DNA from: Welwitschia mirabilis
Lineage: Eukaryota; Gnetophyta; Gnetopsida; Welwitschiales
DNA: 64,000 nt
Direction: 5' to 3'
NCBI GenBank assembly: GCA_051453625.1
Contig: JBOZIK010000001.1
Span: 207,895,521 to 207,959,520, forward strand
A program made the position numbers and the translations under genes. Below are positions 46,337-58,221 of this stretch, piece by piece (the first letter of the stretch is position 1; every line of letters starts with the position of its first letter). The notes below the pieces were generated by a model. That model ran no database searches and was not told the DNA's origin. It worked only from the letters and a program-made list of their open reading frames with translations.

Positions 46337-47415
46337 TGTTACAAAGATAAATTGATTTATTTAATACACTTGTAGAGTACATTTTCAGGTCCTATTGACA
46401 AGATTTCTAGGGATTTATGCAAATTATATAAAGCTTCCATATAGGTCATGAAATGTAATAATTTCCAACATAAGAAGCTATTTTTTGATGATGAGGGACC
46501 AAAGTGCAATGATCAAAATAGAGTTGTCATCTTGTATATTATGGAGATGATCATCATGGGGATGATCATCATGGGAACGACACACAGAGTAACAGTTAGC
46601 TTAATTGACATGCGCCGAGAATTAGTTGGTAGATGGAGTAGTTGTCCTTTATGCCGTGGGGATGACATAATGGACAATAGTCAAAATAGTTTGTAAAGTT
46701 AATTCAATTATTATAAAAGGGTGGATCTAAGTTATACCTCTTCATTTCACACCCCTTAATGACCTTTAACTGTCCATTTCAATGTATAAATAGATCCTAA
46801 TCAAAATCTTATTTTATCGTTTACATTCTTATGATCATTGAAAGTTATTAGAGGCAAGGAGATCCATCCTACTTATGAAAAGGACAACCTTGGTATTAGG
46901 TAGTGAATCTTCCATTGAGAAGTTGTTATTATAAGTGAATGTAATTCAATTTTATTAATAAAATATTAATTTAATTGAAACTATTTTAAATGCTTTATTG
47001 TTCTTTCTTATAGCTTATCTTAATTACGATTTAAGTAACATGCATGCATAATTATAATAGATTATACGGACCAATCTAGTGATAGTAGATTGGAAATTTA
47101 GTTATTCACTACATTAGAATCACATTCATTCTACATTACATTGCATTTCATTTTATTCTATTGCATTACATTTCATCTTCATCCTTGCATTATTTAATTT
47201 TAATTTCTATAAAGAAAAATCCAAAAATATATTATTCTTTTCTTTTTGAAATTAATTTTCCAAATTATCTTTTAGAATTATTCTCTAAGTATATGACATT
47301 TAGGTTGATTCCATTACGCAAATATTATGTGCAATTAGATTATTAGCTTTTTAGGTGTTGCAAGTTAAATTTTATCTTTAGAATATTAGACTTAGAAGTA
47401 CAAATACACATTGTA
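46337..47415 (+). repeat. E5 LTR2
   Basis: 1,079 bp. Aligned to LTR1 it lacks most of the 159-bp repeat units and much of the CATTT tract. It ends ACATTGTA. Confidence 0.9.
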
Positions 47416-47934
47416 ATAGTGTCTAATGAATATTTTTTGGCCAAGTGACTAGAGGATTCACTATGATTTTGGATATCCATATTATGTTACATTATGTTAT
47501 TATTGAAATGCATCAGATTGGAATTAGAGTCTTATTATCGTGAACAAGTTTAATCCTCAAGCATCTATTTAGGCTGAGCACTCCTTCTTAGAAAATTCTA
47601 AGGCTTATGGTATTAATGCATTATTTATTGTTGTAAGTTGAGTTTATATTACTTCTAATTATGTTTTATATATTTAGAATATAAACTTTTATTATGAATT
47701 CCTAGTTATTTTAATTGATTTTTATTTCTATAATTTAGTATAAGTTCTCTTGTTCTTAGTTTAGTTAAGCTTTACTTTTTTCCAAAACTAAATTGTAACT
47801 TGAGAAATTAATAACTCATTCAATACTAAGTAAAACTTTATGAAATTTTTAGTAAAAAAGCCTCAATTTTCCTTTAAATTTTTTTTATAAAAATAACTAA
47901 AAAATTACAAATAGAAAATAGTAATAAAAAAGAC
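47416..47934 (+). other. Leader of a second E5 internal region
   Basis: After LTR2, TTTTTTGGCCAAGTGACTAG (about 47,434-47,453) resembles a broken tRNA-Asp primer site. The following AT-rich sequence, ending in AAATTACAAATAGAAAATAG-like runs, resembles Athila leaders. Gag would follow but the sequence enters an N gap. Confidence 0.45.
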
Positions 47935-48034
47935 NNNNNNNNNNNNNNNNNNNNNNNNNNNNNNNNNNNNNNNNNNNNNNNNNNNNNNNNNNNNNNNNNN
48001 NNNNNNNNNNNNNNNNNNNNNNNNNNNNNNNNNN
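47935..48034. other. Assembly gap, 100 N (likely unknown size)
   Basis: Exactly 100 N between a leader-like sequence and the 3' tail of another E5 copy. The true length could be several kb. Confidence 1.
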
Positions 48035-48336
48035 CCTTATGCAACTCGAGATGACTTGCTCATTTAGTTGGAGGAGGTAGACACATATATTACATGATTT
48101 TTAAGCCAAAATTTTTCACCTACCTTCACTTAACATAAATATAGATGATAATGTTAAACTAATCCTTGATAATATACATCAATTTCACTTGTTATTTTTA
48201 ACAAATTTGATGTATTTCACATGTTATACTCTTAATTCTAATGATATACATGTTTTAAGTTTCTTTTTATCATTTGGCTTGTAACTTGTTAGCTACTTAC
48301 TTTGTCAGGAACTGACAAATGCTAATTGAGGGGATA
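48035..48336 (+). repeat. 3' noncoding tail of a second E5 internal region
   Basis: Aligns with 46,035-46,336 ('GATGACTTGCTCATTTAGTT', then a tail up to the polypurine tract). It leads directly into LTR3. Confidence 0.85.
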
Positions 48337-49562
48337 TGTTGCAAAGCTAAATTAACCTATTTAATACACTTGTAGAGTACATTTTTAGATCCTATTAATA
48401 GGTTTTCTAAGGATATATACAAAATTATGCAAAGCCTTTATACACATCATGAGATGAATTAATTTCCAATATAAGAAGCTATTTTTGCATGATGAGGGAT
48501 TAAAGTACAAAGATTAAAATGAAGTTAAGCAAGGAGGACTAGTCATTTTCTCTATTGTGGGAATGGTTATGTAAAACAATTATTGTTTTAAATGTTGTTG
48601 GGATAACTTATGCAAAACAACAGTTGTCTTGTATGCCATGGGGATGATAATTGTAGAATGATAAGCAATTGGACAAAATTGACCATCATCCTCTATGTCA
48701 TGGGGATGACAATTAAGATGATAGTAAGCATAGCTTTGACAATTCACATGTGTCAAGTATTATTTGATGCATTATGTTGCAGTGACGACGCAAGGGACGA
48801 CAAACTAAATAATTTGAGAAACTAACCTGATCATTACAAAAAGATACATTATAATCAAATCTCTTCATTTCACATTCCTTAGTGACCTTTAACCAACCAT
48901 CCCAAACTATAAATAGCCCCTTTCAAACCTTATTTAAAATAAGCTTTTGTCATCTACATTCTTGTGACGATTGAAAATTATTGAAGGTAAGAAGATCCAT
49001 CTACTTGTGAGAAGAACTACCTTAATGTTAAGCAGAGAATATTCTATTAAGGAGTTATTGTTGTAAGAGGATTTATTTCAATTTTTCTAGTAAAAATATC
49101 ATCTTTTCTCATATACATTATTGTGATGATTGGAGATTGTTGGATGAAAGAAGATCCATCCTACTTATGAGAAGGACTTCCTTAATGTTAGGTAGAGAAT
49201 CTTTAATTAAGGAGGAGTTGTAGCAAGAGGATGTACTTCAATTTTACTAATAAAAATATCATCTTTTCTCATTGACATTCTTGTGAAAATTGGAGATTGT
49301 TAAAGGCAAAAAGATCCATCCTACTTGTGAGAAGGGCTACCTTAATGCTAGGCATAAAATCTTCTATTGAGAAGTTGTTATTATAAGAGGATGTACTTTA
49401 ATTTTACTACTAAAAATATCATCTTTTCTAAGTGTATAAAAATTGGTTTGATCCTGTTATGCAAATGTGTATTATATGCAATGGGATTATCAACTTTTTA
49501 GGTGTTGTAAGTTAAATTTGATCTTTATAATATTGGACATAGAAGCAAAAATATGAATCACA
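48337..49562 (+). repeat. E5 LTR3
   Basis: Begins TGTTGCAAAGC and carries three 159-bp units. The segment between the last unit and the end block is deleted (about 49,430), so it lacks the CATTT tract. It ends GAATCACA. Confidence 0.9.
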
Positions 49563-49700
49563 ATAGTCTATTTTTTCTTGATGCTTGAGATTCTAGTGTA
49601 AAGAGCATACAATTTTATTTAGTTTTTTCCTATTTTGCATGTTCTCATAAAATTGTTTATCTTAAGAATGAATTTTATAAACTTCTAAGTTTATGGAATT
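49563..49700 (+). other. Leader-like sequence after LTR3
   Basis: TTTTTTCTTGATGCTTGAGA (about 49,573-49,592) fits a decayed tRNA-Asp primer site. The next bases (TGTAAAGAGCATACAATTTT) resemble the E6 leader at 54,452-54,475. This suggests the array once continued. Confidence 0.4.
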
Positions 49701-52700
49701 TTTTGATTTAAGAAGAACTCATAGATGAATAAGTAACATTGGTTTTCTAACAAAGATAAGTTAGAATTTACTTTGTAATTGAATACTCCCTTTAGAACCA
49801 TGCATTTAATGCGTTAAACAATATCACTCATTTGATACTAGATGTTAAAGTTTTTCTAAGATCTTCATTTGGATATAAATTCTTGATTTATTTCTCAAAG
49901 TTACCATTCTTGATGAACTATCACATCAATAAACTACCAAGTCTTTCAAATTGTTCATTACATGGAAATGATATTATGATTTCAAACTAAATATTCTCAT
50001 AAAAATAACATTGATATCAACTTTAGTAAACCCTTAATTAAATTAATTAAATTAGAATATGAAGGCATAATGTTCAACCAATGAGTAAAATACATTACCC
50101 TTTCTAATGCATGCTTATAGTTTTGTTCATAAAGCCACATTTATATAAATTTTCCTAAACTTCTAGTTAAAGCTCAAAATAAAGCCCTTTCATTCTTGTT
50201 ACCTAAATTTAAAAGAATAGATAATAAGCAATTCACATAACTTAGGGTAATACCCATGCTACTTCACTTATTATTCAAACATAAAACACTAAGGAAATGA
50301 CTATATACATACATATACATGGTTCTATCCTTTAGGTTATAATAATGTTGTTTAACCTTAGCATTGTACCTTGCTTTCTCTTATCCAAAATTCTTATTAC
50401 ATGTGGTAGCATCTTGATTATTTAATAAAGAAATAGTTTAATTTATCAAGTACAAGACAAATCATGTATTTTCCTTCTCATCTCATCTATGTATCTTGAG
50501 TTCTTTGTTACTTATTAGTTGATCTTGTAGATGTATCATTCAATTTTTTCTTTTATTTTAGATAGTTATCAATTAAGGATTCTTTCCTTGAATTATCTCT
50601 AATCCTCTCTAGTTAAATTCAGTTCCATTTAAAATGAACTTATTTCTAGATTAAAGTAAGCTTTAGAACTTAAAATCTTATAAAAGAGTAAAATGTATGA
50701 TTCCAAATTTGTTCTTCTCCAAATATTTTTTTTGTAATTAGAATCAAAGCATTTCTATAAAATTTTTAAAAATCTTCTAAAACTATTATAATTCCCATAA
50801 CTTAAACTTTATTCATCAGGTTAAGCTATAATGTGGAATAAGGCTCCTTCATTTTTATTACTTACTAAAGACCATTTTCACTTGTAACTTGGATAAATTA
50901 AGTTAATTTTGGGATCTCAACAAAGATCCACTTAACTTATCCATATCAAAGTTAAGCAGCTTTCTATTTTACCTCATTCTTAGTCATATAGTTAATCCTT
51001 ATAATTTTTTTAAATTTATTATTAAGGTTTAAATTTAAAATTTACTTAATCTTTAAATACATTTTGTTTTTCACTAGTATTTTCTCTTGCTTAATATTAA
51101 GCATGAAAAGCCTTACATGTATAAAGAACTATGTTAGGCTGTGTTAATCTCTATGACTATTACATAGTTTTTAACTACCAAAATTATGTAGTTTGAATCA
51201 TACAGAGAGCTATATCTCTCTTAGTTGAAAATGTGTCAAGCATGTAAAGGTCTAGATTCCCATGCATGCCTTGGTAATTAAAGGTGTATTAGATGAAGAC
51301 TAAAGGCACAATGATAAAGTATATTTGGATTTCATCACTAATTGAGTACAAAGGCATAAGTGAAATTAACTAAAAGTAATTAGTTCTAAATAAGTAGCTT
51401 GGTAATAGTACATTCTTCTCTTCCTTAGGAGTGGTATTTTATTTAGATAACCATAATTAGCCAATGACTTAAAAGCAATATTGACATAATTTTCATGTTT
51501 TTCTTTTTCTCTTTTTATACACGAGAGTAGAACCCTTGAAAGTGATGTGGTTAATACTTAGCTTAGGAGTAAAACATAAACTTAACAAATATTTTACTTA
51601 ATCACATTAAGGATATTAGGACTTTTCATTAAAATATACCTTATGAACATAAGTTGCATAATAAAATTTATCTTTATTTTTTATTCGCACATGATAGTCT
51701 TACATGTTTTTGAGGATTACCTTAATTGATTGTCAATATATTATTCCTGGAATATATTACTTATGTTATGGATGTGAATAAGATTACTTAAACTCTGGAT
51801 GAGAGCAAGATCCATTCCAAGTTGACTATACCATTTTGTTGTGATCTTATCTTAACATTATTATAATTTTGAAAATTACCTTTTTTATGGGATGAATAAT
51901 TCATTTAAATTTATGAATGAATGTGAGAAAGATTTCATTAAAAATTCACTATACCTTATAACTTTTCATCTCTTGTGTTATTCTATTTCCATCATGGCTA
52001 TAACAAAAGGTGAGTTTTAAATCATACTAGACTATTTCACTTCTATGATGATAAGTGAACCCATGATAAACATATGCATTATGATTCATAATAAATAGAC
52101 TTAGGAATATCAGTACAAATATTGCATGTTAACAAGTGCATATATTAATTTAATAGATACATCTTTAATAAGCAACATGTACCACTTTAGAATTAAGATG
52201 AAGAAGACCCTTGAAAATATATTGATTGAAAATTGATTAAGATTATGTGTAAAATTTATTACTTCTTAGTATAATAATCTTGTGGATAAAAGAAAAATAG
52301 GTTATACTAATTGTGTAATTTTAATGATTAGCTTCTATGTTAAAAATGATTTGAAGCTAATTTATCTTATCATAAGCATGAACATCTTGTATTATAAAAA
52401 GCAAAAAATTTGATATTAATATTAAGGAAAAAGTTATAGGAATTGATCCACAAGACCAAGATTGTATTTATTATGTTAACTTGGTAAGATGCTATCTAGA
52501 GGATTCATTTTTGTATAGTTACATTTTATTCCTTCTCATAGTGAGCAACTATTAAACATGTGCTTAACTCTCTAAGAAATATCATAGCCATTGACATCTA
52601 ATTTCATTTCATTAGTTCCTTTTCTTTTGATGAGGTCTTTCAGGTATCACATTCTCATGGATTAAAACCAAATAGAACTTAAAGAAAGCTCTCTAATTTC

Positions 52701-53082
52701 AATAACAAGATTATTTACAAGGGAAAATATCCTTAAAAATTACAATAATATTTTCCTCCTCAATAATATTAATCATAGATAAAAAAACCAAATTAACATA
52801 ATGTTGATCCTATACAAAATAAGTAGTAAGAATAAGTATCAATGTTCACATTATAAACGACAATAACATATTGCTTCCTACTATTAGATTCATGAAGCAA
52901 AATCAAATGAAATCCCATAGTGAATTTAATTATGATTATTTTGGTTCTTATGATAATCTTGAATACTATAATTTAAAGTCATGAATTTTACTAAGTAAAA
53001 GAGCATATTCACAATAATGGAACTTGAATTCTTAATAATAGTATTATAAATTACAAAACACATGAGCTATAAGCATGAGTAC
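49701..53082. other. Unrecognised AT-rich interval
   Basis: No LTR, gag or pol was recognised. Weak degenerate repeats (51,760-51,830 versus 51,880-51,970) resemble retrotransposon 3' noncoding sequence. The right end should be the target DNA of E6, perhaps E7. Confidence 0.4.
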
Positions 53083-54410
53083 TATTTACTTGTCAAATTT
53101 AACATTCCAAATAAATATAATTGATCAATTGAGCATAGGAAGAAACATTAAAATAAATTATTTTATTACATAATAATGTTTTTTGCCCCTTTTTATTACT
53201 TTTATAAAATTATGTGATTTCCCTTAACACTAGCAGGTCTGTTATTGGCTTCTTAATAACATTACAAGATCTTAAATATTTCCAACACTAAATGTCTGTG
53301 TTTCTAGCTAGGACTATTAGCATTACCATCCTTTTAAGCCAAAACATATCCAATCTTATGTTCTTATAATAATTTAGGAAATTAGACACACTACACTTTT
53401 GAGCTAAGGTAGAATTAATCTAGCATAAATATTTAAATCTTACGACACTTGGTACAAGTACAAATTAACACATCACCATGACATGTGGTAATAATGAGGA
53501 TGATCATGTGAAAGAAACATGATATAGCATCCACTAGTAGCTTCATTAATAGTTAGAGGACATGTTAACACCATGATTGCATAAGGAGACAAAGGACTTC
53601 TTTCTTGTAGTTACATGCCAAAAACTTTTAACATTCTCTTATGTAATCACACCTAAGTAATCCATCTCTTATGTAATCACCTACCAACTGTACCTAATGT
53701 AATCATCAAGAAGTTCCTCCAAGGCTTTCCTCCTTTATAAAAGGACCTTGACCCCATTGTAAACATCTTTTGATTAGCTTAATGTACAAAAGACTTGGAG
53801 ACCAAGACATTAGGACACTTTGATCACCTTTCTTGGGGATGAAATGATCCAAGACTAATTAAGAAGTTTTTTCTTATTCATCTTTCTTCATTTGGTGTAA
53901 TGTATCTCTTTTAGTTTTAATAAATAAATTGATTTGAATAGTTTCATTATTAATACACAAAGTCATTTGGTATTAGCAATATTTAGGTAGGACTAGTTTA
54001 AGAATTAGTTTTAATCCCGTCATTGTTATTACACATTCATTTGGAATTAGTAATTTTTATGTAAGATTAATTCTTAAGTAGGTTTTATTATTTCATTGTT
54101 ATTGCATAATCATTTGGCATTAGTAATCTTTAGATGAGCTTACTTAATTATTAAGTTTAGAATACAAGAATCTTTAGAGTGAGGGTGGAGTGTTGGGCAA
54201 ATCGAGTAGACCTATGCAGCATTTCCATTCCCACACATCATCGACTGAAGATCACTTTCTTCTCAACTTTCTAAATTTTATTTCATTTAAGTTTCATTAC
54301 AAGTTATAATTTGTATGTTACTTTTGTAATTTTATCATGTATATTCCTATTGAAGCATGATACTAAGTGCAAAATTATTTTAAATCTAGTTCACTGCTAT
54401 ACACTAAATA
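53083..54410 (+). repeat. E6 5' LTR
   Basis: Pairs with 58,222-59,514. Shared blocks are 'taattgatcaattga', the promoter region and the repeated CATTTGGTATTAGCAAT-like blocks at 53,965-54,130. The terminal TG has become TA. Confidence 0.9.
53736..53744 (+). promoter_or_regulatory. TATA box of the E6 LTR
   Basis: TATAAAAGG, kept as TATAAAAGG at 58,840 in the other LTR. Confidence 0.7.
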
Positions 54411-54416
54411 GATTTT

Positions 54417-54433
54417 AACATCATTGTTGATGA
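54417..54433 (+). other. E6 primer-binding site, decayed tRNA-Asp type
   Basis: AACATCATTGTTGATGA against GGCGCCGTTGCCGGGGA: all but one of the differences are transitions. It lies six bases after the LTR end. Confidence 0.75.
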
Positions 54434-55248
54434 TATATTGGCATGGTAGCTTGTAAAGAGTATATGATTTTATTCTTACAATTTTTTGAGTTAGTTTTTA
54501 TTTTTATAATTGGATACTGGTCCTTCTTATAGTAATACCTAACCTCATCCTTTTCTCATTTGTTTGTGTGTTTTCTTTTCCTTCTAGTAGTAGGTACTAA
54601 CTCGTTTCTAGTAAAACCTAAATTAGTCCAAATTGTTGAGTTTGGTTTTCTAATCTATTATTTAAAATTCATTTTTATATATAATATTTTAATTTTATAA
54701 GTCTAATAACTTTCTTGTAGGTGGAATCAAACCTAATATCATGAATTAAAACTAAACCAAACTCTAACCATTTATTTTGTATGTTTTGTTTTTTGTATAA
54801 TTATGTAATTTTTCATTATCTAAATTTTTGTTTTTGCTTTATAAATCTTTTTAAAATTATAAGAAAAATTAAAAATGTATAGGGTTTTTAATAAAAGTTA
54901 TAAATTTTTAAGTTCTTGACCTTTAAAGTTCCTATTAATAATTTCTCAGTCGTATAACTTAAAACCTTTGACACATATTACACAAATCCTTTGTCTTCTA
55001 TGAACTCTCTAAACCTTCTGAGATTATAGGCTTCCTCTAAAACTAAGAAAATTTTAGAAAACATGAACTCTCAATCTAAACTATGAATCATTTTCTTAAA
55101 CTTAAATCATGAGTTAGGCACTTAATTCATTTCAAATAGCTTATAAGCTTTAAGATCTCTATTCCTAAGTTTCTAAAAGAATGCAAAACCCAAATTCACT
55201 ATAGGAAATCTCATTTGACCTAGACAAACATTTTAAGAGTATTCTTAA
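54434..55248 (+). other. E6 leader
   Basis: T- and A-rich leader without a recognised ORF. The conserved gag N-terminal half seen in E2 is absent. Confidence 0.5.
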
Positions 55249-56318
55249 TCACCTTCGTACATAGATCAACATCCTTATAACTTCAAATTTGAAAATATCC
55301 ATTATGATTTAAGAGAGTTTGATCCTATACCTTTCTTCATCCCTCACACTCCTCATCCTTCAACCTCATATTCACATTCATCATCCTTTAATCCTTACCC
55401 CTCATCCTCATTCCCTTATTCTTCATCATTTAATCATTACTTGTCATCCTCATACATCCAACGATCCACCTCAACTTCTTTTGAGGATAACTCTCAAGAA
55501 TTTTTAGAAGGTGTTATCGAGTCTTTTTCCCATACACTTCAAGTCCATTCTCAATATTTAAAATAAACAACTAAAAAAGCCAATAAAAATCTCAAGAAAC
55601 TTCTTGAACAAATGGCTAAAACTAATTATTAAATCCTTAGGAACCTTATCTAATAACAAGAAGAAGAAAACCTTTCTATATTTCATAAAACTACAAACCT
55701 TAAAAACTTGGTAGGGATTAATGAGACTAGAATTAATGACTCCCCAACAATATCCCTTAGGAATGAGAAATAAGCCATAATGAAACCTTTAAGAAAAGCC
55801 AAGAATTCTTGAATTTCAAAATCCTTAAATAGCAATCAATGAGGTGCATCTAGATTATATTTGGAAGCAGGATTAGATTCTTTTGATAATGATCAATTAG
55901 TAAAAAAATTAGAAAACATTTAAGGAAGATTACAAACTAGAAAGCTACACATCAAAGGATGAAAGCAACATTGATAAAATAGAAAATAAGCCTATCTTTA
56001 AACCATAGTCTTTATCACCTATGCAACCAAATTAGAAAGAATTCCTTATCAACCTTAACAAAGAGAAGAACATTATCTAAGAGCCTATCCATGATCCATC
56101 CTTTGTAAAGCCATCATTTTCTTTCTCAACTTAAGGTAATCATCTTATATTCATATTTATCCTCTTCGCAAGACTTAAATGTTAATGAAGAATACAAATA
56201 ATCTTTAGTTTTGGAACCATCTTTTGATACTCTTATTAATGATCATTCATCTCTAATGATTTCTACTTCACCTTTGTCTTCATCCCACAATAATTTTTTA
56301 TGTGAGTTATGGAGTTAA
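55249..56318 (+). pseudogene. gag: E6 gag C-terminal region, Ser/Pro/His-rich
   Basis: A frame stays open for about 105 codons (55,249-55,563). It reads from REFDPIPFFIPHTPHP through Ser/Pro/Tyr/His repeats (FNPYPSSSFPYSSSF) to an acidic-hydrophobic helix SFEDNSQEFLEGVIESFSHT. It continues with lysine-rich helices (KKANKNLKKLLEQMAKTNY) and a broken charged region to about 56,318, including SLVLEPSFDTLINDHSS. This is the layout of the Athila/Tat gag tail and matches the E2 tail at 7,480-7,330. The capsid half is missing. The first 300 bp are markedly C-rich and less decayed than the surroundings. Confidence 0.6.
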
Positions 56319-56390
56319 AAAAAATAGGCTAAGGGATGAAAGATTGCTGATTTTGAATGAATAAAATACACTATTAATATTAATATTCTT

Positions 56391-56714
56391 TTGATTTTTA
56401 TGGATTTATGTATAAATGTTTATAAGGCTTCTCTCTCATCATTGAATGCTTTGTATAATTTTGGTTCATCATTTGAATTTTACATTTACCACCATAAACA
56501 CATGCAATATCTTGGGAAATCCCTTGAAAAATTTTTAGTTTCTTTGCATGCTTTTAAATTAGATTTTTCTTTTAGTGCAAATTTTACTTTTAGAATAAAT
56601 TTTGTTTTGAAAATATTAAAAATGTTAAAATATTCATTCTTGATATCCTTTCATGACTTACTCCAACCAATCTCTTCTTCCTATATAATCACCATCTTAA
56701 ACATCTTCATTTAG
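56391..56714 (+). other. 107-codon open frame of unknown meaning
   Basis: The longest gap-free ATG-to-stop frame in the window. It is Phe/Leu/Ile/Ser-rich, lying between the gag tail and the 3' noncoding block of E6. I recognise no domain. In T-rich sequence such a frame may be chance. Confidence 0.2.
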
Positions 56715-57232
56715 GAAACCCTAAATTCCATGCATGACACTAAATAAACCACCATTACCTTCCACTTCATAATCCATTTCCTCCATTTTGGCACTATCTA
56801 ATAAATCACATCAACTACCCTTCCCTTCCCGCAATCCACGAGTTCTTAAGATTAGATGATGCTATTTGATGGCCCTAATTGAATAAACCATTACTAAATT
56901 CTTACTTTATCATTGAAAAGTAGGTACAAATTAAGTTTACTTGTAGTTTTTAAATAAAAGGTTTTGCTTACTTTTAGGTTAACTTATTAAGATTAATTTT
57001 ACTTAAGGTCTCTAAATTAAAAAATGTAGTTGAACTAAGGTGGAATCTACTTTCATGCTAAGTTAATTATTTGCAAAGCATTTTAAGGGGACAAGAGTCT
57101 TGATTAGGATAATAAGCCAATGACCCCTTTGTGTACATAGAAAAACTATTTAGTATGAAAAGTCTGATTAAAATGAAAATTAAAATATCTCTTCTTTAAA
57201 AGCATATCATTTTATGATGAATTAAAATAGGA
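56715..57232 (+). other. E6 3' noncoding region, left part
   Basis: The block 56,980-57,180 matches E2 5,560-5,760 in reverse complement. Before it lies a C-rich stretch (56,720-56,840) without a recognised ORF. Confidence 0.55.
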
Positions 57233-57332
57233 NNNNNNNNNNNNNNNNNNNNNNNNNNNNNNNNNNNNNNNNNNNNNNNNNNNNNNNNNNNNNNNNNNNN
57301 NNNNNNNNNNNNNNNNNNNNNNNNNNNNNNNN
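57233..57332. other. Assembly gap, 100 N, with duplicated flanks
   Basis: The 44 bp before the gap (57,189-57,232) and after it (57,333-57,376) are the same except for one base. Confidence 1.
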
Positions 57333-58221
57333 CTCTTCTTTAAAAGCATATCATTTTATGATGAATTAAAATTGGATTTAGTTAACTACATCAGGGCTAT
57401 GGCCCTTCACTGGCAATGTAGCTCTAACAATTTATTTTATTTCATGTTCAATCACATTGAGGCTATAAACACTTGCTGGTAATGTATCACTAACTCCTTC
57501 ATATGTCAACATGCTTAACACTATTGGAAGAATATTTCATAACATTAACATGCCCAATTAAGTCAAAATGCTTAAAATAAGGAATAAATCATGATTGTGG
57601 AAAAGGTAAGTTAGAATGAAAAAGGGGAATTTGGGGATTCTTTTATGTTTATTTTTCTTTAAGTTGTGTACCTAAAAACTTTGCTTAACTAATTTTTGAT
57701 GTATTGCAAGTTTAATTAGAGTATATCTTGTTTGTATGATATGTGATACATTATAAAATTAGAATAAAATTTGAGAAATTTTCAATAAATATAGCCATCA
57801 ATTTAGGGAATCCATATTTTAGAATTTGTGGATGTGTGAATAAAGCATTGTAATTAGGTTTCATGTTTTATGTTTCATAAAAATCGCATTTTAGTTTAAG
57901 CCTTATATTTTGCTTTTCCCTAAACACATTCATCAAAATCATTTGCTAGCCATGTAATTAACTTGTTTTTAAAATCGTTGTACCTATATTTCTGTCTTTA
58001 AAACTTTGAGAATAAATGTTAACTTTGGTTAGTGGATATGCATCTATTTTTATAGAATTTTTTTTATTTTGATGCCTTAAATTATTAAAAATTGATCAAA
58101 ATTTTTCCCAATTGTCATATCATTTTCTTACTTGCCATTTTTACTTAGTTATATTTTCCATGTTTCTCATATCTTCATCAACTTTTTGCTAAGATTTTAG
58201 CAAAAGTATAGTTATAGGTTG
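57333..58221 (+). other. E6 3' noncoding region, right part
   Basis: Contains the conserved block 57,380-57,480 shared with E2 (5,395-5,500) and more weakly with E3 (14,120-14,230). It has two internal 'AGGCTATRRNCACTTGCTGG'-like halves. No ORF is present. The polypurine tract is poorly preserved. Confidence 0.6.

Larger units (their letters stand above)
38820..49700 (+). mobile_element. E5: tandem array of Athila-like elements (three LTRs)
   Basis: Three LTRs of one family start at 38,820, 46,337 and 48,337, all in the same direction. The first internal region (40,565-46,336) carries gag and protease but a deleted pol. The second (47,416-48,336) has a leader, an N gap and a 3' noncoding tail. 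A leader-like sequence also follows LTR3. No convincing target duplication was found (GTCAA lies before LTR1). Confidence 0.75.
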
